7,277 nucleotides of DNA, from positions 1-7,277 of the forward strand of contig JAFGNG010000251.1 of assembly GCA_016927125.1 (NCBI GenBank). The letters are read 5' to 3'. Under the pieces are notes generated by a model. That model was not told the origin of the DNA. It worked only from the letters and a program-made list of their open reading frames with translations, and searched no databases. Both the position numbers and the translations under genes were made by a program. Shown one piece after another: positions 1 to 5,416 of this stretch. This stretch comes from Planctomycetota bacterium. GTDB lineage: Bacteria > Planctomycetota > SZUA-567 > JAFGNG01. Within the stretch, counting starts at the first letter, position 1. Each line of letters starts with the position of its first letter.

Positions 1-647
1 ATCGCCTGGATGCCGTTCTGCGTCAGGCGGTCAACCAGGCGGTCGGCAAAGGCGCGGCTAGTAAAACTGCCGGCCTGCACAACATAGCGTTTCTCGCCGG
101 GGTCGAGGGTATAATCGCTCTCGGGGTTAATCTCCCCCCCGCCCTGGCATTGTCTCAGCGCGGCGGTGATTTCAGCGCTGTCGATTTCATCCGGATACTG
201 GGTCCGGAGCCGCGTGTAGAGCTCTTCCGCCTGGGTGTAATTCTGTTCGTCAAGGTAACTCTTCGCCAGCCCGCGCAAGGCCAACGCCTGGGTGTCGCGG
301 CCAACCAGGCGACTGGCGCTGACCTCTTCCAGGAGCATCCGGCCGCGCCGGGTATGGCCCAGTTCTAGCAGGCTCATCCCCTGCCAGTAACGGGCTTCCA
401 TGCCGCGCGCGGAGTTGGGATAGGCATCGCTGTACGAGCCCATCCGGGAAGCGGCCACCTCGTAGCTCTTCTGGAGATAGGCCTGCTGCCCGGCCTCAAA
501 GGTGGATTCCGGTACCGGCGGTAACGAAGGTTGCTCCCGCCCCCAGAGCTTTCCCGTATCCGGCTTGGGTGTACGACAACCGCCAGCCAAGAGGACAACC
601 CCGAAGAGCAATGCCAAGAGATATAATTTCCGATTCTTCCTGCCCAT
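1..647 (-). CDS. SPOR-domain lipoprotein with TPR-like region (3' end outside window)
   Basis: The gene is read leftward from an ATG at 645-647 and stays open for 215 codons to the left edge, so the C-terminus is missing. Residues 1-23 form a lipoprotein-type signal: basic N-terminus (GRKNRK), hydrophobic stretch, then LLAGGC with Cys24 as the likely lipidated residue. The lipobox is not perfect, with Ala rather than Leu at -3. Residues about 50-160 look like TPR-type helical pairs (FEAGQQAYLQKSYEVAA; ALRGLAKSYLDEQNYTQAEE), as in outer-membrane assembly and cell-division accessory proteins. From residue 188 the motif YVVQAGSF, followed by spaced A, L and G residues, marks the start of a SPOR domain, a fold that binds denuded peptidoglycan glycans. 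The protein is therefore probably anchored in the outer membrane and reaches the cell wall. A strong ribosome site (GGAGG at 654-658, spacing 6) supports this start. It lies 91 bases after the HEAT gene and may be co-transcribed with it. Confidence 0.85.
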   Translation of the reverse strand, partial: MGRKNRKLYLLALLFGVVLLAGGCRTPKPDTGKLWGREQPSLPPVPESTFEAGQQAYLQKSYEVAASRMGSYSDAYPNSARGMEARYWQGMSLLELGHTRRGRMLLEEVSASRLVGRDTQALALRGLAKSYLDEQNYTQAEELYTRLRTQYPDEIDSAEITAALRQCQGGGEINPESDYTLDPGEKRYVVQAGSFTSRAFADRLVDRLTQNGIQA

Positions 648-738
648 AAGACCCCTCCCCAACTATCAACCCAAGATACCTTCAGACAAAATTTGTTATG
701 CCCCTCTAGACCCTTGCTTGCCGCCGAGACTGCAATCG
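648..738. other. Intergenic gap between HEAT-like gene and SPOR lipoprotein gene
   Basis: This 91-base gap is the longest one downstream of the 201-base gap upstream of ricT. Read on the minus strand it holds the ribosome site of the lipoprotein gene (GGAGG at 654-658) and an 11-base AT-rich palindrome, ACAAATTTTGT. I see no GC-rich hairpin followed by a T run and no convincing -35/-10 pair. Read-through from the HEAT-like gene is therefore the simplest reading, but a weak promoter cannot be excluded. Confidence 0.4.
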
Positions 739-2154
739 CTATGGCTCCAGGTGCTGGTGCGGGGCATCGCCCGGAACCAGGTATTTATTATTGTTGTTGT
801 ACCAGTCTTGCCATGCTGCCACATCGGCCTGGCCGTCAAAAGTCCGGAAAGGTTGCGAGAGAGCCGCAATCATCTTGAGAGAATTCTCGATCTCAATGAT
901 GAGCTCTTTATTTCCGCCTTCCGGTTCCAGACGGCGCAGGTATGTAATCAGCGCGAACGCGGCCTGGCGACGATCCAGGGAGGGAGGAATCAGTCCCAGC
1001 CCCCGGACCGCGTTGATGTGAAGATCCATCGGCGCCTCTTCCAGGGAAAGGATGGTCTGCAGGAAATCCACAATCCTTTCGGCATTCTTGATCGCCTCCA
1101 ACTTATCCGAGCGGGAAGTTATATTGCTGTCCGCGATCAAACCGAGGGGAGAGAAGAATTCAATCAATGCCTTGAAGATTGCCGACCGGGCTTCCTTGCC
1201 ACGCCTCCCGCCCTGAAGTTGCTGGATATGCGCTTCCAGGACATTTTCCAATTCCTCCGAATCATTAACCCGCAGGAAGCAACGGCTGGCAATAATCATC
1301 TCCTCATCATCGCCCGCTGCCAAGCGCTTATAAAGCAGCTTATAAAGTCCCTTGACATCAATCACCCGGCTGCCGTTTTGTACCAGGTTTTCAATACACT
1401 TGAGGCAAATGATCCGCAGGTCTTTTTCAATTGGCTTATCCGCTTGGTCGGCAATTTTGCGAAGATCTTCCACGAGGACCGGAGAGACTTCCCGGCGGGT
1501 GAGGATATAATTGCGCAAGCCCTCACCCGCGGCGATGCGCAGGGGGAGATCGCCACTCCGGTTGGAATTCAGGATCCGCTTAAAAACGCTGGGCGCGTTC
1601 TTCGGGCCGAGGGCGCCGATGGTCTTTAAGGCCTCCATCCGCAGGACCAGGGGATTACTGATCGGGCTGGTGGTCCGGTTGGCAATTTCAAAGACGATTT
1701 CCTCCACGCGTTTGACCGTATCCTCCAGCGCCATATTCCTCTCGGTGTCGAACCTGCCGAATTCCTGCAGGAGCGCGAGCGCGTCAACCCGGACGAGGAG
1801 ATCATTGTTGTCGTCAACGATAATCTGGTACAGCGAATCCACCATCTCCTTGGGCTGTGCCATCTGGTTGAGGGAAAGCTCCACCAGCGCCTTGAGCGCG
1901 GCAATTCTCTCGCCGGGCAAGATCTCTTTCGAACGCGCGCGGTTTATCAACCGGTCAATAAAACTGAACTCGGCAAGGACCTCCGCATTGGTGACTTCGC
2001 CAGCGCGGCGGTAAGCCTGGATGCGATCAACAATATAAACCGAATCAAAGCCCTCGAGAATCTCCAAGCTGTCTGTGCGGGCGATGTAATCGCTGCCGCC
2101 AGCTATCGAAGTGACCATCGCCAGGATTAAGGTAACTGCGCAAAGTTTTTTCAT
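739..2154 (-). CDS. Secreted HEAT-like repeat protein, function unknown
   Basis: This is a 471-residue protein. Residues 1 to about 20 form a Sec signal peptide (KK, then a hydrophobic core ending TSIAGG), with probable signal peptidase I cleavage near residues 18-21. No Cys sits at the cleavage site. The rest is almost entirely amphipathic helices in HEAT/armadillo-like pairs. Clear units are near 83-133 (ERIAALKALVELS; VRVDALALLQEFG), 168-217 (LRMEALKTIGALG; LRIAAGEGLRNYI), 245-297 (DLRIICLKCIENL) and 376-431 (LHINAVRGLGLIP). No catalytic motif is visible. The C-terminus carries FRTFDGQADVAAWQDWYNNN, a tryptophan-rich tail like those closing HEAT-repeat proteins in planctomycetes (from memory, not checked). 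Such solenoids usually bind protein partners, so a periplasmic scaffold is a reasonable guess. The start is supported by AAGGAG at 2162-2167 (spacing 7). The gene lies 43 bases after the kinase gene and probably shares its transcript. Confidence 0.8.
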   Translation of the reverse strand: MKKLCAVTLILAMVTSIAGGSDYIARTDSLEILEGFDSVYIVDRIQAYRRAGEVTNAEVLAEFSFIDRLINRARSKEILPGERIAALKALVELSLNQMAQPKEMVDSLYQIIVDDNNDLLVRVDALALLQEFGRFDTERNMALEDTVKRVEEIVFEIANRTTSPISNPLVLRMEALKTIGALGPKNAPSVFKRILNSNRSGDLPLRIAAGEGLRNYILTRREVSPVLVEDLRKIADQADKPIEKDLRIICLKCIENLVQNGSRVIDVKGLYKLLYKRLAAGDDEEMIIASRCFLRVNDSEELENVLEAHIQQLQGGRRGKEARSAIFKALIEFFSPLGLIADSNITSRSDKLEAIKNAERIVDFLQTILSLEEAPMDLHINAVRGLGLIPPSLDRRQAAFALITYLRRLEPEGGNKELIIEIENSLKMIAALSQPFRTFDGQADVAAWQDWYNNNNKYLVPGDAPHQHLEP

Positions 2155-2161
2155 TTACTTA

Positions 2162-2167
2162 CTCCTT
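2162..2167 (-). promoter_or_regulatory. Ribosome binding site of HEAT-like gene
   Basis: The hexamer AAGGAG, 7 bases before the ATG at 2152-2154, is a full Shine-Dalgarno match. It fixes the start so that the protein begins with its signal peptide. Confidence 0.75.
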
Positions 2168-2197
2168 AGTTAACTTACCAGCCTCCCCCGGGAAGGA

Positions 2198-3439
2198 TTA
2201 TTTAATCCAAAACAGAATCGCGGCCAGGACCGCGGCCAGGAACAACAGGACACTGATCTGCAAGTAAAGCGAAAGCCGCTTCACCTTCAACTCCAAACTT
2301 TTATCTTTCGCCAGGATATCCTCCACCCGCAAGCGACCCCGCTCAATCGCATTTTCCACCGCGTTGCCCTCGTCCGAGAGCCGGCCGGCGCAGGAATATT
2401 CATACAGCCGCAGAAGCTCCAGTTCCTTGAAGAGTTCCGCCGCGGTCTGGAACCGGTCCCGGCGCTTCTTGGCAGTCATTTTATCCACTACCGCGCAGAG
2501 CCGGTCCGAGAGCTTGGGGTTGAGGGTCTGCAGCGCCGGCGGGTTTTCCTTGACATGCTTGTTCATGACCTCCGAGGGCGAGCCTTCGAAGGGCGGGCGG
2601 CCGGAAAGCATGTGGTAAAAGGTAATGCCGAGGGAATACACATCGCTGCGGAAATCCAGGTCGTCGGTACCCAGGGCCGCCTCCGGGGAGATATAATCCG
2701 GGGTGCCGAGCACCTCGCCCTCGCTGGAGATGATGCTGTCCAGGTTGGATTTCACAAAGCCAAAATCGCCCAGCTTGGCGATCCCCGTCTTGCCGAGCAT
2801 AATGTTGCCGGGCTTGATATCGCGGTGGACAATCTCAAAATGATTGAGATACTGGATCGCGCGCAAGACCTGGAATACAATATCGATCGCCTGCAGCACC
2901 GGGATGGGGCCGGTGGCGTCCAGGATATCATCGACCGTTTCCCCGTCTACGTATTCCATGGAATAGAAATAGGTGTCGCGGTAACGACCGACATCAATAA
3001 CCTGGATTAAATTCTGGTGTGAAAGCCTCCCGGCGAGGCGGGCCTCAACGAAGAAGCGTTTCAAGAATTCCTGGTCCCGGCTCCACTTGCTGTGGAGCAG
3101 CTTCAGGGCGATGGTCCGCCCCATGGAAAGTTGCCTGGCCTTGTAGACCGCGCCCAGGCCGCCTTCGCCGAGTTTTTCCAGGATCTCGTAGCCGCCAATC
3201 CGCCTGCGCCCGCTTTTGGCGTCGCGCTTCATCCGGCTCTGCGCCTTGCGGATCGCCCAGATCTCCACTTCGTTCAGGATTTTTTCTTCAATCAGGATTT
3301 CTTCAATGGTGCGGGGGGTGCGGCCGGCGGCGTAATCTCTTTCCAGGATTTCATGGCAATGTTCAACCGTATCATGGTCAATCATCCCGTGCGCGAGCGC
3401 GACCGTAGTGAAGTCGAGGTTTTCGGGCATTTCCGGCAT
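2198..3439 (-). CDS. Tail-anchored Hanks-type serine/threonine protein kinase
   Basis: This 413-residue protein phosphorylates Ser/Thr of unknown substrates. The catalytic domain spans about residues 84-345 and has all key elements: glycine loop GEGGLGAVY (91-99), catalytic Lys113 in IALK, C-helix Glu132, HRDIKPGN with His205, Asp207, Lys209 and Asn212, DFG at 225-227, GTPDYISPE (245-253), Asp266 in DVYSLG and the late Arg329 in RDRF. It should therefore be an active RD-type kinase. The first 80 residues are helical and end in a basic stretch (KSGRRR). They contain two similar helical halves, reminiscent of N-terminal modules of type II secretion ATPases, but I cannot assign them. The only membrane segment is at the extreme C-terminus (about 392-410, followed by WIK), so the kinase sits in the cytoplasm on a tail anchor with no extracellular sensor, unlike PknB. 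It starts 16 bases after the phosphatase stop, with GGGGA at 3447-3451 (spacing 7). A second ATG lies three codons in. Confidence 0.95.
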   Translation of the reverse strand: MPEMPENLDFTTVALAHGMIDHDTVEHCHEILERDYAAGRTPRTIEEILIEEKILNEVEIWAIRKAQSRMKRDAKSGRRRIGGYEILEKLGEGGLGAVYKARQLSMGRTIALKLLHSKWSRDQEFLKRFFVEARLAGRLSHQNLIQVIDVGRYRDTYFYSMEYVDGETVDDILDATGPIPVLQAIDIVFQVLRAIQYLNHFEIVHRDIKPGNIMLGKTGIAKLGDFGFVKSNLDSIISSEGEVLGTPDYISPEAALGTDDLDFRSDVYSLGITFYHMLSGRPPFEGSPSEVMNKHVKENPPALQTLNPKLSDRLCAVVDKMTAKKRRDRFQTAAELFKELELLRLYEYSCAGRLSDEGNAVENAIERGRLRVEDILAKDKSLELKVKRLSLYLQISVLLFLAAVLAAILFWIK

Positions 3440-3455
3440 AAGTTAATCCCCGTGC

Positions 3456-3920
3456 TTAACTCTTACGTCCGCGTTGCCGGGCGTAGCTGTGGACAATCTT
3501 TTCCTGTTGAGAAGTTTCAATTGAGCGGGGTCGCAATTTACGCACCCTGGCAATCGCCTTCTTCGCGTCCAGACCGGTGCTGACCAGGTAACAGGCGAGC
3601 ATGGTGCCGGTGCGCCCCTTCCCCACCCCGCAATGCACTACCACGGCTTTGCCCTGGGCGATCTGCTGGTCCACAAAGCTGACAAAGGTCTCGATCTGCT
3701 CCAGGGAGGGCGCGGAGAAATCCCTGATCGGCAGATGCAAAGTTTCAAAGTTATGCATTGCTAATTCGTCTTGATCAAGGTTCTCGGCGGTCAGGGAGAC
3801 CACGGCGCCAATTTTTTCACTATCAAGAAAATCCAGATCCTCCTGGATACTGGAAAAGCTGCCCGGAAACTCCATTCCCGCGAGCTTCCCCGGAATTACA
3901 TAGGAAAAATTGACTGCCAC
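3456..3920 (-). CDS. DUSP23/VHZ-like dual-specificity protein phosphatase
   Basis: This small single-domain cysteine phosphatase (154 residues from the chosen GTG) belongs to the atypical dual-specificity class, which removes phosphate from phosphotyrosine and in some cases phosphoserine/threonine. The signature HCGVGKGRT gives the nucleophile Cys97 and the phosphate-binding Arg103; Asp67 in PIRDF is the likely general acid. From memory, several stretches match human DUSP23 almost word for word: NFSYVIPGKLAG near the N-terminus, GRTGTMLACYLV after the active site, and LRPRSIETSQQEK near the end. It has no signal peptide or membrane segment, so it is cytoplasmic. A TTG at 3924-3926 overlaps the previous stop, but GGAGG at 3928-3932 leaves only 1 base before that TTG and 7 before the GTG at 3918-3920, so I prefer the GTG. 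It lies immediately upstream of the kinase gene, which suggests a kinase-phosphatase pair. Confidence 0.92.
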   Translation of the reverse strand: MAVNFSYVIPGKLAGMEFPGSFSSIQEDLDFLDSEKIGAVVSLTAENLDQDELAMHNFETLHLPIRDFSAPSLEQIETFVSFVDQQIAQGKAVVVHCGVGKGRTGTMLACYLVSTGLDAKKAIARVRKLRPRSIETSQQEKIVHSYARQRGRKS

Positions 3921-3922
3921 CC

Positions 3923-4351
3923 TCAACCCTCCGCAGGCCTTGGCGCTTTAAAGGTTGTTTTAAAATCGTAACACTCATTAAAATCGCTGGGGGAGTCGGA
4001 ATCACGCTTGCCCATGTATCCTGCTTCAACCATCAGGAAGACGATCTGGCCAACATCAGCGCCGCTGTGCAGGCCCAGGTGGTTTAAAACCGAGTAAGCA
4101 AGATCACCGTATTGCTCCAGGGCATAGATGCGGAAGCCTTCCAGGAGTTCCTGCCCGGTAATGTGGAAGCGGTCCGTGCCGTCCTCGGCGCGTTCCCCCT
4201 CCGGAGCCTGGGGATGCTGCAGTTCCCCACTCTTAACCAACTCCGTGGTCTTGCGCAGGGCCTCCCACACCAGGTGGAAGGCTCCAAGTTGATAACGCCC
4301 GTCGCTGCGGGCGAGTTCAGCCAAATCGCGGCGTTCATGCCCCGCTGTCAT
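3923..4351 (-). CDS. Minf_1886 family protein (planctomycete/verrucomicrobial family of unknown function)
   Basis: This is a 142-residue soluble protein with no signal peptide or membrane segment. I recognise it by the block at residues 61-134: RFHITGQELLEGFRIYALEQ, then YGDLAYSVLNHLGL, IVFLMVEAGYMGK, and a C-terminal DF...YDF...F pattern. This is the hallmark of the Minf_1886 family (TIGR04138), small proteins of about 140 residues found mostly in Planctomycetes and Verrucomicrobia with no known function. The N-terminal third (LAELARSDGRYQLGAFHLVWEALRKTTE) is helical and also fits. Residues about 44-60 are a charged, probably flexible linker. The ATG at 4349-4351 has GGGGAG at 4357-4362 (spacing 5) and lies within the end of the RicT-like gene, overlapping it by 17 bases, so the two are probably translationally coupled. 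The stop overlaps the phosphatase start region. This placement suggests work with RicT or the signalling pair, but the biochemical role is unknown. Confidence 0.88.
   Translation of the reverse strand: MTAGHERRDLAELARSDGRYQLGAFHLVWEALRKTTELVKSGELQHPQAPEGERAEDGTDRFHITGQELLEGFRIYALEQYGDLAYSVLNHLGLHSGADVGQIVFLMVEAGYMGKRDSDSPSDFNECYDFKTTFKAPRPAEG
3928..3932 (-). promoter_or_regulatory. Ribosome binding site deciding the phosphatase start
   Basis: GGAGG lies inside the end of the preceding coding region. It is 7 bases before the GTG at 3918-3920 but only 1 base before the upstream TTG, so it favours the GTG as initiator. Its position before the preceding stop codon suggests translational coupling. 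Confidence 0.6.
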
Positions 4352-5213
4352 GCTCGCTCCCCTGGGACGGATTATCCTCGGTGTCCTCGCGTTGGTCTTT
4401 ATTACTGCGCTTGCCCAGCCTGGCGGTAATCTCTTCCACCCGGATTGTTACCCGCTCGCCTTCACTGGTTTCGAGCAGGCAGGTCTGCTTGAGGAGATTA
4501 TAGTCAATCACCTCCCCCTCATGTTCCTTGGTCCGCACAAAGACGCCTTTTTGCGGTACGCTCTTTTTCAGTTCCGCGTAGATTTCATCTTCAAACCGCA
4601 GGCAGCACATCAGCCGTCCGCAATGGCCTGAAATCTTGTTCGGGTCCAGGGTGGTCTTCTGTAGTTTGGCCATGCGCATGGTTACCGGCTCCAGGGTCTG
4701 CATGAAGGTGCGGCAGCAGAGTTCCCGTCCGCAATGCTCGTAGTCCGCCAGCAACCGTGCTTCATCGCGCACGCCGATCTGTCGCATTTCGATACGGGTG
4801 CGGTATTGCTTGGCCAGGGTCTTGACCAGTTGGCGGAAATCCACTCTGCCATCGGCGAGGAAATAGAAGATGATCTTGTCGCCGCCGAAGAGATGCTCCA
4901 CCGCGGTCAGCTTCATCGGCAATTCAAAGGCCTGGATCTGCTCCGTGCAGTAACTCATCTCGGAGGGTTCCTTGACCGAGGTGATATGTTCCTGGATCTT
5001 GCTGTCGTCCTCGGTGGCCCGGCGCAGGATATCGTTGCGGCCCTTAACCGCTTCCGGTTCATGGGTTGTAACCGCCCCCGCAATATAGCCGAATTCGATG
5101 CCGCGCTCGGTGCGGATAATTACTTCGTCACCGGTACGCAGGTCATTGCTTTTGGCAATGAATTTTTCCGTGGCGTTCATGCGGCCATATCTAACCGCCG
5201 CTAAAAATGGCAT
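4335..5213 (-). CDS. ricT: PSP1-domain regulatory iron-sulfur protein, RicT/YaaT type
   Basis: This 292-residue protein carries a full PSP1 domain. Diagnostic residues are the two cysteine clusters in HCGRELCC (Cys161, 166, 167) and KISGHCGRLMCCLRFE (Cys198, 203, 204), separated by LEPVTMRMAKLQ, as in Bacillus YaaT. Cys89 and Cys245 are further candidates. In Bacillus, RicT works with RicA and RicF in a complex that binds [4Fe-4S] clusters and helps RNase Y process mRNA. The N-terminal part (GDEVIIRTERGIEFG) and the C-terminal beta-rich part (GVFVRTKEHEGEVIDYN) fit the family; the last 25 residues are an acidic, low-complexity tail. Neither ricA nor ricF is in this window. The position after tmk and holB matches the Firmicute gene order. 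The ATG has GGGGAG at 5222-5227 (spacing 8) and sits about 50 bases after a promoter-like sequence. Another ATG 11 codons in is possible. Confidence 0.92.
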   Translation of the reverse strand: MPFLAAVRYGRMNATEKFIAKSNDLRTGDEVIIRTERGIEFGYIAGAVTTHEPEAVKGRNDILRRATEDDSKIQEHITSVKEPSEMSYCTEQIQAFELPMKLTAVEHLFGGDKIIFYFLADGRVDFRQLVKTLAKQYRTRIEMRQIGVRDEARLLADYEHCGRELCCRTFMQTLEPVTMRMAKLQKTTLDPNKISGHCGRLMCCLRFEDEIYAELKKSVPQKGVFVRTKEHEGEVIDYNLLKQTCLLETSEGERVTIRVEEITARLGKRSNKDQREDTEDNPSQGSEHDSGA

Positions 5214-5414
5214 TATAGTATCTCCCCAGCGGGTTATGAGCTAAGTCTGGTACTACTAATGTTATTATAGCATCCCCGGGCCTGAAATCGAGCAAAAGTT
5301 TTACGAAAGGGATTGGAGAAGAGCATCGCTGAGATTGGAATAAAGGGGCGGAAGTAAACCCTGGCAGGAAATACGTAACCGTATAATAGTGATATAGTTG
5401 CTTTCCCTGCCGGT
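5214..5414. other. 201-base intergenic region between holB and ricT
   Basis: This is the longest gap in the window and the most likely boundary between transcription units. It contains, in transcription order, most of a long imperfect hairpin that begins at the end of holB (5356-5416), a pair of GATTGGA direct repeats on the plus strand (5311-5317 and 5333-5339, 22 bases apart), an extended -10 promoter element (5264-5272) and the ricT ribosome site. I see no convincing small gene in it. Confidence 0.6.
5264..5272 (-). promoter_or_regulatory. Extended -10 promoter for the ricT unit
   Basis: On the minus strand the sequence reads TGCTATAAT, a perfect TATAAT box with the TGn extension one base upstream. 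The matching -35 position (around 5287-5292) reads CTCGAT, a poor match, which is acceptable for extended -10 promoters. A start of transcription near 5257 would give a leader of about 45 bases before ricT. A housekeeping sigma-70-type factor is assumed. Confidence 0.5.
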
Positions 5415-5416
5415 TT
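5356..5416 (-). repeat. Long imperfect inverted repeat directly after holB
   Basis: Plus-strand arms 5356-5371 and 5402-5416 pair as AAACC, GGCAGG and AAA against TTT, CCTGCC and GGTTT, with a 2-base bulge (5361-5362) on one side and one extra C (5405) on the other. That is 14 paired bases. Within the 30-base loop, TATA and AAC/GTT segments can extend the fold to a small apical loop. The arm nearest holB includes the last two bases of its stop codon. No clean T run follows on the minus strand (TTTACTT), so a classical Rho-independent terminator is doubtful. It may act as an mRNA 3'-end stabiliser or processing site, or be one copy of a dispersed palindromic repeat. Confidence 0.5.

Noticed and set aside
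374..598. A minus-strand open frame of 74 codons near the left edge
   Set aside because: It is an alternative frame of the SPOR lipoprotein gene, which has a signal peptide, lipobox and SPOR motif in its own frame.
502..1629. A plus-strand open frame of 375 codons opposite the HEAT-like gene and the lipoprotein start
   Set aside because: It is antisense to two well-supported genes, shows no recognisable domain and spans their intergenic gap. Its length is explained by codon bias of the opposite strand.
2170..2197. A short GC-rich palindrome (CCTTCCC/GGGGAGG) between the kinase and HEAT-like genes
   Set aside because: The arms are imperfect and almost touching, leaving only a few stable pairs with no T run. 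It does not cover the ribosome site at 2162-2167.
5402..5416. Rho-independent terminator after holB
   Set aside because: The hairpin is real but bulged with a long loop, and the following minus-strand bases are TTTACTTCC rather than a T run. I list it only as an inverted repeat.
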